A stretch of 32,837 nt of DNA from an uncultured Alphaproteobacteria bacterium (lineage in GTDB: Bacteria; Pseudomonadota; Alphaproteobacteria; HIMB59; GCA-002718135). Positions 24,536 through 31,873 of this stretch are shown piece by piece; within the stretch, counting starts at the first letter, position 1, and every line of letters begins with the position of its first letter. The stretch spans positions 1 to 32,837 of the forward strand of contig CACGNZ010000014.1 of the NCBI GenBank assembly GCA_902574475.1, read 5' to 3'. A model generated the notes under the pieces. The model worked only from the letters and a program-made list of their open reading frames with translations. It was not told where the DNA came from and searched no databases. A program made the position numbers and the translations under genes.

Positions 24536-25453
24536 ATGAAGATTTTAAGCTCTGAGATTACACCATATAAAACCTATTTAAATAGACGAAAGTTTATTAA
24601 AGGCTCATTAGCAAGTGCTTTGTTGGCAACAGTATCATCATCAGCTTTTGCTAATCATGATAATAATTCTTCAATTTATAATAAATATTTAAATGAGAAC
24701 GATAAACTCAATTCTTACGAAGAAATCACAACGTATAATAATTTTTATGAATTTGGGACTCATAAAAAACATCCGCATTTAAACTCTGGAAATTTTAAAC
24801 CTAGACCATGGACAATAAAAATAGATGGTCTCGTGAAAAAACCTCAAACATTTGACTTAGAAAAAATTTTATCAAACGTAACAATAGAAGATAGGGTTTA
24901 TCGATTGAGATGTGTTGAAGCATGGTCCATGGTTATTCCTTGGCAAGGTTTTCAGTTATCTGAACTTATAAAAATGGCTGAACCTTTAAGCTCAGCAAAG
25001 TATGTTCAATTTGTAACTGTGTTCAGACCGGAAGAAATGCCAGGTCAGCAAAAGAGAACAATTATTTGGCCATACAGAGAAGGGCTTCGAATGGATGAAG
25101 CAATGAATCCTCTAACAATATTAGCAACTGGATTGTATGGCCATGAAATGCCTAATCAAAATGGTGCACCCATAAGATTAGTTGTTCCATGGAAGTATGG
25201 TTTCAAATCAATTAAATCAATTGTGGAAATTAGATTTTTAGATACTCAACCTGAAACATCCTGGGAAACTTTAGCTCCTTGGGAATATGGTTTTTATGCC
25301 AATGTTAATCCTAACGTAAACCATCCAAGATGGAGTCAAGGAACAGAAAGACGAATTGGAGAATTTAAAAGAAGAGAAACACTAATGTTTAATGGCTATG
25401 AAAAAGAAGTAGCACATCTCTATAAAGATTTAGATTTGACTAAATTTTATTAA
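24536..25453 (+). CDS. msrP: Periplasmic methionine sulfoxide reductase, molybdopterin subunit MsrP (YedY)
   Basis: Molybdoenzyme that repairs oxidised methionine in envelope proteins, receiving electrons through MsrQ. The amino terminus has a Tat motif NRRKFIKGS (Arg17-Arg18) and a cleavage site near AFA-NHD. The sulfite-oxidase-like fold shows YNNFYEFG, the molybdenum cysteine in [15 protein letters not shown] (Cys126), [20 protein letters not shown] in two parts, and [12 protein letters not shown]. The C-terminal [10 protein letters not shown] with [10 protein letters not shown] is also typical. Length of 305 aa is normal. The start is the ATG at 24536; TA-rich sequence precedes it without a strong Shine-Dalgarno. 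msrQ follows after 3 bases, the conserved gene order. Confidence 0.95.
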   Translation: MKILSSEITPYKTYLNRRKFIKGSLASALLATVSSSAFANHDNNSSIYNKYLNENDKLNSYEEITTYNNFYEFGTHKKHPHLNSGNFKPRPWTIKIDGLVKKPQTFDLEKILSNVTIEDRVYRLRCVEAWSMVIPWQGFQLSELIKMAEPLSSAKYVQFVTVFRPEEMPGQQKRTIIWPYREGLRMDEAMNPLTILATGLYGHEMPNQNGAPIRLVVPWKYGFKSIKSIVEIRFLDTQPETSWETLAPWEYGFYANVNPNVNHPRWSQGTERRIGEFKRRETLMFNGYEKEVAHLYKDLDLTKFY

Positions 25454-25456
25454 TGA

Positions 25457-26062
25457 ATGTTTTCAACAAGAAATTTTAATCGCAGTAAACCTGTCTTATT
25501 TATTTTAATTCTATTTCCTAGTCTACTCTGGGCGTACCAATTTGTTACTGGGAATCTTGGAGTAAATCCAATTGAAAAACTAATGGATGAGTTAGGTCTA
25601 ATGGCACTTAGATTAATAATAATAACTCTTATGATTACTACTCTATCAAATATTAAACCTTTAAAATCGATAGTTGTATTACGAAGAATGATTGGACTTT
25701 TTGCTTTCTATTATGTTTGTTTGCATTTCTCCACTTACATAGTTTTAGATCATTTTTTAGATATGAAATTTATCATACAAGATATTATAAAAAGACCATT
25801 TATAACTTTTGGTTTTATAAGTTTTCTTTTTTTAATCCCACTTGCTAGCACTTCAACAAACAAAATGATTAAACGATTAGGTTTTAAATTATGGAAGAAA
25901 ATTCATTATTTAATTTACCCAGTAGCCATTCTGGCTAGTATGCATTTTTATGTTTTAGTTCGTGCTGATAAAACTGAACCAGTCATTTATATGGGAATAA
26001 TTATCCTCTTATTACTTCACAGAATATTTAAAAGACTTACTCGTCCTCAGTTGGCTCAGTAA
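25457..26062 (+). CDS. msrQ: MsrQ, haem b membrane subunit of the methionine sulfoxide reductase system
   Basis: A 201-residue inner-membrane protein of the ferric-reductase-like transmembrane family, passing electrons from the quinone pool or flavin reductase to MsrP. Several hydrophobic helices are visible. Conserved histidines for haem sit in CLHFSTYIVLDHF and in KIHYLIYPVAILASMHFY, and the GLMALRLIIITL helix is typical. It starts at an ATG 3 bases after msrP; a nearer ATG at 25453 is in another frame and soon stops. The last 26 bases overlap the convergent MFS transporter gene. Confidence 0.92.
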   Translation: MFSTRNFNRSKPVLFILILFPSLLWAYQFVTGNLGVNPIEKLMDELGLMALRLIIITLMITTLSNIKPLKSIVVLRRMIGLFAFYYVCLHFSTYIVLDHFLDMKFIIQDIIKRPFITFGFISFLFLIPLASTSTNKMIKRLGFKLWKKIHYLIYPVAILASMHFYVLVRADKTEPVIYMGIIILLLLHRIFKRLTRPQLAQ

Positions 26063-27275
26063 CGGGGTTCATTTCCATTCCAGCCGGGGTAATATTCCGA
26101 GGTAAAGGATTATATAAAGATTCTAAATCTCGAGGTTTAGTTCTTTGTGTCATCCTATATAAACCAAAAAGACCTAGAAGTCCGTGTATTAAAAATAAAT
26201 AAATATAAAATCCAGCTGCTCCTATAATTTCCATAAAACCTGAAACAAGTAATGGACCTATAATTGATCCAATTCCAATAAGTATTCCAAAAGTAGCACT
26301 CGCTGATACTATTTCATTAGGCTGAAGAAAATCATTTGTGTGCGCTACCGCTAAAGAATACATTGGTAAACAAGCTATGGAGAAAAAGAAGGTAATAATG
26401 AAGAATAAAGTGAGTGGCATAAAGTTTGCAAAAACAAAGAATAAACTTAAACCTGATGCCATAAAGGAAACACCAATTAAGATAATACGCCTATCTAATC
26501 TATCTGATAAATAACCAATTGGCCATTGAGACAATGCTCCAGCAGAAGTTATTATTGTCATGTATAAGGATATTTCAAACAAACTAAGATTAATAGAAGA
26601 AGCGTAGATTGCACCATAACCAAACACTGCGCTATGAGACAATCCCGTTGCAAAAGCTCCAACAAAACCTAAAGGAGAAACGTTGTAAAATTCTCTTAAA
26701 GAAAAATATTTAGGACTCTCTGTATTTGGTTGGTCTGTTTTAGATAATAAAATTGGTAGTAACGCAAATGATAATAAAATTGATACCAAAATAAATAAAT
26801 CAACTTTAGCTGGATCACTTAAGTTTAATAAAAACTGACCAGCTCCAACAAATACAAATGTAAAAATCATATAAATAGAAAGTAATTGTCCACGAGTTTC
26901 ATTAGTTGATTTTTCATTTAACCAACTTTCCATTATTACGTATATACCAGCAAGACTCATACCCGTTAAAATACGAATAAACATCCATGAATAGGGATGC
27001 ACAAATACCGAGTGTAATAATATAGCAATGGAAGCAAGAGATGCCAAAGCTGCAAACACTCTTATATGTCCAACTCTTCTTAATAATGTTGGAATTGTTA
27101 AAGCACCAGTTAAGTAGCCAACATAATAACCTGCTATGATTAGCCCAGAGGATACAAAACTAAAACCCTCAAGAACTGAACGCACACCTATTAATGTTCC
27201 TTGTAAACCATGGCCAAGACTAATTAAAGCAAAGCCAAAAAAAAGGGCCCAAGTGTTTTGTAGTACCTTAAACAT
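26037..27275 (-). CDS. MFS transporter, YcaD-like
   Basis: A 412-residue major facilitator with about 12 membrane segments. The first half contains GYLTGALTIPTLLRRVGHIR (the motif A-like loop between helices 2 and 3) and YVIMESWLNEKSTNETRGQLL, the ESWL...RG pattern seen in YcaD and related carriers. The second half has SQWPIGYLSDRLDRR, the second motif A. The C-terminal tail is hydrophilic and acidic. Substrate is unknown. It is the last gene of the minus-strand group led by the zinc-protein genes, 21 bases after the FYDLN_acid gene, and its 3' end overlaps msrQ by 26 bases. Confidence 0.88.
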   Translation of the reverse strand: MFKVLQNTWALFFGFALISLGHGLQGTLIGVRSVLEGFSFVSSGLIIAGYYVGYLTGALTIPTLLRRVGHIRVFAALASLASIAILLHSVFVHPYSWMFIRILTGMSLAGIYVIMESWLNEKSTNETRGQLLSIYMIFTFVFVGAGQFLLNLSDPAKVDLFILVSILLSFALLPILLSKTDQPNTESPKYFSLREFYNVSPLGFVGAFATGLSHSAVFGYGAIYASSINLSLFEISLYMTIITSAGALSQWPIGYLSDRLDRRIILIGVSFMASGLSLFFVFANFMPLTLFFIITFFFSIACLPMYSLAVAHTNDFLQPNEIVSASATFGILIGIGSIIGPLLVSGFMEIIGAAGFYIYLFLIHGLLGLFGLYRMTQRTKPRDLESLYNPLPRNITPAGMEMNPVTEPTEDE

Positions 27276-27296
27276 TTTCTAAATTTTATTGAAATT

Positions 27297-27650
27297 CTAG
27301 TATTCTTCTTCGCCGTCTTCTTTAGGTTTAATACCTTCGGCTATTGGATCAATTTCTGTTTCATCTTCTAATAAAACAGTATCATCCTCGAGATTGTCTT
27401 CGTTGTTATCCAAATCCAAATTATCGATATCAAGATCATCATCTTTTTCTTTTGGTTTTGCAGGAATAGGATTAGTTAAAGGAGCAGCATTAGTACTTCC
27501 AGGTTTTCTTCCACGTCTTGGTCTAGTCATGGTGGTAACTTCAATTTCTTTACCACACTCAGGACATTCCAGTTCCGTTCTTCCTAAGTCGTAGTATTGC
27601 TTACTACACATTGGACATATTCTTTTTAAACCCCAAGATTCTTTATACAT
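27297..27650 (-). CDS. TIGR02300 / FYDLN_acid family zinc-ribbon protein
   Basis: A 117-residue protein with an amino-terminal zinc ribbon: CPMCSKQYYDLGR followed by CPECGKE, four cysteines in two CxxC pairs around the family's FYDL motif. A short basic linker (RPRRGRKPGS) follows, then a long acidic tail dominated by Asp, Glu and Leu, giving the acid-rich character for which the family is named. The family is largely alphaproteobacterial and its role is unknown. The ATG is 2 bases after the stop of the 56-residue zinc-finger gene, so the two zinc proteins are almost certainly cotranscribed. Confidence 0.9.
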   Translation of the reverse strand: MYKESWGLKRICPMCSKQYYDLGRTELECPECGKEIEVTTMTRPRRGRKPGSTNAAPLTNPIPAKPKEKDDDLDIDNLDLDNNEDNLEDDTVLLEDETEIDPIAEGIKPKEDGEEEY

Positions 27651-27652
27651 TT

Positions 27653-27823
27653 CTACTCTTCTTTTTTAATAAATATTTTACCGCAATAACCACAGACAAT
27701 TTTGTTCTCATTATTGAAGGTATAATAAACTGCGGGATGTCCTAAACCATCTTCACCACCATCGCAAGAGATAGTTTCGGTTTTTGGATCTACTTCCACA
27801 ATATCCTCAGTCATAAAAGTCAT
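27653..27823 (-). CDS. Small zinc-finger protein, NDUFS6-like (zf-CHCC)
   Basis: A 56-residue protein read on the minus strand. It contains ISCDGGEDGLGHPAVY then IVCGYCGKIF, which gives the C-x(8)-H and CxxC zinc ligands of the zf-CHCC family, related to the NDUFS6 accessory subunit of mitochondrial complex I and common in Alphaproteobacteria. Its bacterial role is not established; a complex I accessory role is inference. The start could be the ATG at 27821-27823 or the one at 27812-27814 three codons later. It ends 2 bases before the TIGR02300 gene. Confidence 0.88.
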   Translation of the reverse strand: MTFMTEDIVEVDPKTETISCDGGEDGLGHPAVYYTFNNENKIVCGYCGKIFIKKEE

Positions 27824-27858
27824 ATAAAATTTTCATGCAAAAAGTCTATATTTTTTCC

Positions 27859-28707
27859 TTATAGAATTTGAAAATAAACAACCGAAATACCACTCACTAT
27901 TAAAATAGAAGGTATTATTCGAGATTTTGCATTCTTCTCAAATAAGAAAAGCATTCCAATAATTGCAGCAAACACAATGCTTATTTCTCTAATACTAGAG
28001 ACATAAGCTATTTCTATAAATTGCATACTCCAAACAACAATTGCGTAACTACTTGTTGCAAAGACACCAGCAGCAATCCCAGATCTAAAAGTGTATGTTT
28101 CTCTTTTTCGTAAACCATCTTTAGAGATCAAACCAATAATTAGTAGAGGTATTCCATTAAGTGTGAAGAGCCAGTAAATATAGGAAAAACCATTTTCAGA
28201 AAGTCTAACCCCGACCCCGTCAACTAAAGTGTAAGCAGTAATTAGAATAGCCGTTGATATTGCGAGAGCAAAACCTCTGAAGTTAAAAGATAAATTTTTA
28301 GAATAAGAAATTAAAAATAAACCAATACAAACAATTAATATTCCAACAAAACCAGCAACACTAATATCAGAACTTAAAAATAAAATACTAATGATCGCTA
28401 CAAACAAACATGAACTTCCTCTAGAAATTGGATATATGTAAGAGAGATCACCGTACCTATATGAGTAGATAACATTTAGTCTGTAGAAGACATGAATGAT
28501 TACAGTTGCTATTAAAAAATACCAAACCTCTAAAGTTGGAAATGGAACAGTAAATGTTAAAGGTAAAAAAATAGTAACTTCCAAGACAGACGTTATACCC
28601 ATTAACGATAAAGGGTTCTTGCTTGATTTTATTATAGCACTCCAAACTGCATGACATAGAGCAGAAACAAGAATTAAGATAAAAATAAAATTTACTGACA
28701 ATGTCAT
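27859..28707 (-). CDS. EamA/DMT family transporter
   Basis: A 282-residue inner-membrane protein with about ten hydrophobic helices. It starts VNFIFILILVSALCHAVWSA, typical of the first DMT helix. YSYRYGDLSYIYPISRGSS marks the end of the first EamA repeat, and VSSIREISIVFAAIIGMLFL marks the second. The YRYGDLSYIYPI motif resembles the phosphonate-linked and amino-acid-linked EamA subgroup, but the substrate is unknown. It begins 14 bases after the ugpE stop, so it may be cotranscribed with the ABC importer upstream. The next gene downstream, the 56-aa zinc finger, starts 35 bases later. Confidence 0.87.
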   Translation of the reverse strand: MTLSVNFIFILILVSALCHAVWSAIIKSSKNPLSLMGITSVLEVTIFLPLTFTVPFPTLEVWYFLIATVIIHVFYRLNVIYSYRYGDLSYIYPISRGSSCLFVAIISILFLSSDISVAGFVGILIVCIGLFLISYSKNLSFNFRGFALAISTAILITAYTLVDGVGVRLSENGFSYIYWLFTLNGIPLLIIGLISKDGLRKRETYTFRSGIAAGVFATSSYAIVVWSMQFIEIAYVSSIREISIVFAAIIGMLFLFEKNAKSRIIPSILIVSGISVVYFQIL

Positions 28708-28721
28708 CAGTAGATAAGAAT

Positions 28722-29615
28722 TTACTTCATGCCTGTCAAAGTAATTCCTTCAATAAATCGTTTTTGTGCGATTATAAAAGCAACAATAAGAGGAACAGTT
28801 ACAGTAACTATTGAAGCCATCATAGGACCAAATTCGTCACTATCAATCCCACCTCTGAATTCTCTTATACCAAGCGGTGGAGTAAAGAGATCTCTATTTC
28901 CTGTTATTACCATACGAGGCCAGAAATAATCATTCCAGTGCGCAACAACTGAGAATATTGCAAAAGCAAGTAACGCTGGTATTGCAGTTGGAAGCATTAC
29001 TTTCCATACGATTGCGTACTCTCCCATGCCATCCATCCTGGCGGCATCAATTAATTCATCTGGAACAGTCATAAAGAATTGCCGCATTAAAAAGATTCCA
29101 AACACCGATATGGTCCAGGGGAGTATTAAGGCGGAATAGGTGTCAACTAATCCTGCCTGGGCCAACATAACATATAATGGAAGTGCAATTCCGTGAACAG
29201 GAATGAGCAAGCAAAATAAAACCATCGAGAAAACAAATTCTCGTCCGTAAAACCGTAACTTGGCGAGTGCATATGCGCACGGTAAGGCGACTAAAACCTG
29301 AATAATGAAGATTGATAAAGTAACAATGACACCATTCATTAAGTATCTAGGAATAGGGGCTTTTTCAAATGCAAACCAATAGTTGTATTGATATGGCTTC
29401 ATTGTACATGTTTCTTCTGAATAACCAGTTTTAACACATACAGGAAACGTTTGAGTTTCTTGCGCACCAATAAGACCACCAGAAATTGATTGGATTTCTT
29501 GCTGAGATTTTAATGACATTGAAACCATCATATAAAAAGGGAGCATTACTACGATAGCACCAATAATTAAGATTGCATGTTTCCAACCTTCCCCAATATA
29601 TTGTTTAGCTTCCAT
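28722..29615 (-). CDS. ugpE: ABC transporter permease, UgpE/MalG-like
   Basis: One of two inner-membrane permeases of a carbohydrate- or glycerol-phosphate-type importer (CUT1). The 297-residue protein shows about six membrane helices, LPFYMMVSMSLKSQQEI at the first periplasmic loop, and the EAA loop DELIDAARMDG around which the ATPase docks. After SLKSQQEIQ there is an unusual insertion (about residues 44-75) with Cys60 and Cys70, positioned to face the periplasm. The start overlaps the ugpA stop (TAATG). The symbol reflects family similarity only; the substrate is not proven and no binding-protein gene lies nearby. Confidence 0.85.
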   Translation of the reverse strand: MEAKQYIGEGWKHAILIIGAIVVMLPFYMMVSMSLKSQQEIQSISGGLIGAQETQTFPVCVKTGYSEETCTMKPYQYNYWFAFEKAPIPRYLMNGVIVTLSIFIIQVLVALPCAYALAKLRFYGREFVFSMVLFCLLIPVHGIALPLYVMLAQAGLVDTYSALILPWTISVFGIFLMRQFFMTVPDELIDAARMDGMGEYAIVWKVMLPTAIPALLAFAIFSVVAHWNDYFWPRMVITGNRDLFTPPLGIREFRGGIDSDEFGPMMASIVTVTVPLIVAFIIAQKRFIEGITLTGMK

Positions 29616-30571
29616 TAATAATGAACCCTTTTCTCAATGACATATCTTTGGAAAAACGTTAACACAAGAATAAATCCAATAAAGACAACAGTGATTGCTG
29701 CACCGATACTTGTTAAGTTTTGTTGAATAGCTTTTTCAAAGATTGCATACATCATGACATACGTTGTTTTTGATGGACCACCTTTTGTAAGTATTTCGAT
29801 AGTATCAAATACTTGAAACGTTCTAATGGTAGTAATAGTCACAACAAACAACGTTGTTGGACCAAGCATTGGCCATGTAACAAGTTTAAATTGCTCCCAT
29901 GTAGATTTAGCACCATCCATTTCTGCAGCTTGGTATAACTCTCGTGGTATACTTGTTAAGCCAGCTAAATATAAAACCATGTTAAAACCAAAAGCCTGCC
30001 AAATTCCTATGAAACATACTGTCCAAATCGCAGTATTTTTTTGCTTTAACCAATATGGAAAATCCATATTGTTTGCACATGCTACAGCATACCAGCTTTC
30101 TTGTGAGTCTACCCACGGTAACCAATGAAAACCAAGAATGAATTCTCTAACTCCTCCACACCCATTTGCTAAAAAACTATTTACAATTCCTAATGTTGGA
30201 TGAAGAGTAAATTCCCATGCAATTGCCATTGCAAGAAGAGTTGCCATAACTGGAAGAAAAAAAATTGTTTTATATATATCAGCGCCAAACCTTAGTGAGT
30301 TTAAGAGCATAGCAGCACATAATCCAAGTACAACAGAAATGGGAACGACAACAATAACATACGTCGCTGTGGCCCAAATCATTTTGACATATGTTTTTCG
30401 ATTGAACATTTTGTCATAATTTTCTAGTCCAACCCACTCGAATGTTTTGTTTCCTAAATTATAGTCAGTAAAAGAAATTCCTCCTGCAAGAAAAAGAGGA
30501 AAGATTAAAATAATTATCATCAGTATGATTGCTGGTGCAATAAACCATATGTGAGCTTTTGAATTATGCAT
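29615..30571 (-). CDS. ugpA: ABC transporter permease, UgpA/MalF-like
   Basis: Partner permease of the CUT1-type importer. The 318-residue protein has an amino-terminal membrane helix, SFTDYNLGNKTFEWVGLENY (a typical CUT1 periplasmic segment), a permease domain, and the EAA loop PRELYQAAEMDGAKSTWEQF at 209-228. Between GIVNSF (near 130) and the next helix (near 181) the loop is about 50 residues, longer than usual, with Cys138 and Cys165 and several Trp. It overlaps ugpC by 8 bases. Substrate is undetermined; glycerol 3-phosphate, sugars or a phosphonate are all conceivable given the divergent phnA. Confidence 0.85.
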   Translation of the reverse strand: MHNSKAHIWFIAPAIILMIIILIFPLFLAGGISFTDYNLGNKTFEWVGLENYDKMFNRKTYVKMIWATATYVIVVVPISVVLGLCAAMLLNSLRFGADIYKTIFFLPVMATLLAMAIAWEFTLHPTLGIVNSFLANGCGGVREFILGFHWLPWVDSQESWYAVACANNMDFPYWLKQKNTAIWTVCFIGIWQAFGFNMVLYLAGLTSIPRELYQAAEMDGAKSTWEQFKLVTWPMLGPTTLFVVTITTIRTFQVFDTIEILTKGGPSKTTYVMMYAIFEKAIQQNLTSIGAAITVVFIGFILVLTFFQRYVIEKRVHY

Positions 30572-31697
30572 TAGTAAATTGAACTCTCATTCCTGCTTGA
30601 TTAAATAGTAATGCTTTATCTGAAACTCTTTTAATATTCACATTAGAACCGTTCGAAATTTGGTGTGTAAATTGAGGTAAGCCCCTTACAATTATTTTAT
30701 TTGAACCGTCTTCAATATTTACATGAAAGAAAATATCTGAACCTAAATTTTCTCTATATGCAACTGTTCCACTAAATGTATTTTCATTACTTTCATTTGT
30801 AATTTCTAAATGTTCTGGTCGAATACCAATATGTAAATCTGTATTACTTTCAGAACTTTTTCTTTTTAGATTAACGTTGAGAAAACTTACCGTCCCACCA
30901 GAGTCCGCAGTTCCTTTAAATATATTTATTTTTGGACTTCCAACAAATTGAGCTACACTTAATGAGGAAGGATTGTCATATACTTCTTGAGGCGTATCAA
31001 GTTGTAATAAATTTCCATCAATCATAACTGCCATTCTAGAAGACATAGTTAACGCTTCTGCTTGATCATGTGTTACGTACACAAAAGTAGTTTTAAGTGA
31101 ATTATGAAGTTCAGATAGTTCAGATCGCATGTGAACTCTCAAAGCTGCATCTAAATTTGAAAGAGGCTCATCCATTAAAAATGCAACAGGCTCTCTAACC
31201 ATAGCACGACCAAGAGCAACTCTTTGTCTTTGACCGCCTGACAATTGTCCTGGTTTTCTATCTAATAGTTCTGAAATTTTCAGAGTTTCAGAAGTTTTAT
31301 TTACTAATTGATTTATAGATTCTGTTTTCTCTTTTTTGCTTGGAGAAAAATTACCAATTAAGGGAAGTCTTTCAAATGCATTATAATCCCTAAGTCTTAA
31401 TGGAGTTTCTAAATTTCTTCTTACTGTTAGATGAGGATAAAGAGCATATGATTGGAAGACCATTGCCAAATCTCTTTCACTTGCTCTAACTCTATTTACA
31501 TTTTTATTATCTATTAATACATCACCTGAAGTCTGCTGTTCCAATCCTGCAATTATTCTAAGTAACGTAGATTTACCACAACCAGATGGACCAACTAATG
31601 TTAAGAATTCTCCATCGTTTATATCAACATTCAAATTATTAAGTACTTGTGTAGACCCAAATGATTTTGAAATATTTTTAAGTGATATTGTCCCCAC
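30564..31697 (-). CDS. ugpC: ABC transporter ATP-binding protein, UgpC/MalK-like
   Basis: ATPase of the importer. Visible features are Walker A GPSGCGKST at 36-44, Q-loop MVFQSYALYPHLTV, signature LSGGQRQRVALGRA at 152-165, Walker B FLMDEPLSNLD at 173-183, the switch His in VTHDQAEAL, and a C-terminal TOBE domain with IGIRPEHLE. Compared with MalK, the helical domain carries an extra Lys- and Glu-rich stretch (about 103-130, including NAFERLPLIGNF). The start is a GTG at 31695-31697 preceded by a strong ribosome site AGGGGGA (31702-31708); the ATG two bases upstream of it is out of frame. First gene of the ugpC-ugpA-ugpE unit and divergent from phnA. Confidence 0.9.
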   Translation of the reverse strand: MGTISLKNISKSFGSTQVLNNLNVDINDGEFLTLVGPSGCGKSTLLRIIAGLEQQTSGDVLIDNKNVNRVRASERDLAMVFQSYALYPHLTVRRNLETPLRLRDYNAFERLPLIGNFSPSKKEKTESINQLVNKTSETLKISELLDRKPGQLSGGQRQRVALGRAMVREPVAFLMDEPLSNLDAALRVHMRSELSELHNSLKTTFVYVTHDQAEALTMSSRMAVMIDGNLLQLDTPQEVYDNPSSLSVAQFVGSPKINIFKGTADSGGTVSFLNVNLKRKSSESNTDLHIGIRPEHLEITNESNENTFSGTVAYRENLGSDIFFHVNIEDGSNKIIVRGLPQFTHQISNGSNVNIKRVSDKALLFNQAGMRVQFTNA

Positions 31698-31766
31698 TCA
31701 TTCCCCCTGTATATTAACCTTAATCTACAAAATTTTATTAAATTTGAGAATATTTTAAATCTATTT

Positions 31767-31788
31767 ATTTCAATTTTATTTCAATTTT
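31767..31788. repeat. Two tandem copies of an 11-bp unit between ugpC and phnA
   Basis: ATTTCAATTTT occurs twice head to tail (31767-31777 and 31778-31788), followed by a third partial ATT. The spacing is about one helical turn. It lies in the 176-base divergent gap (31698-31873), which otherwise holds only AT-rich DNA and a candidate phnA promoter. It could be a regulator site or simple AT-rich slippage. Confidence 0.5.
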
Positions 31789-31811
31789 ATTAACAAATAT
31801 TCAAATTATGA

Positions 31812-31839
31812 TTGAGTTTAACTAGCAGATAACTATAAA
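31812..31839 (+). promoter_or_regulatory. Candidate sigma-70 promoter for phnA
   Basis: TTGAGT (31812-31817) and TATAAA (31834-31839) are separated by 16 bases, and the phnA GTG lies about 35 bases further on. Both boxes differ from consensus. No convincing Pho box (CTGTCAT repeats) is visible in the gap. Confidence 0.4.
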
Positions 31840-31873
31840 ATCTTATTTTTAATAATATATATTAGATTAAATT

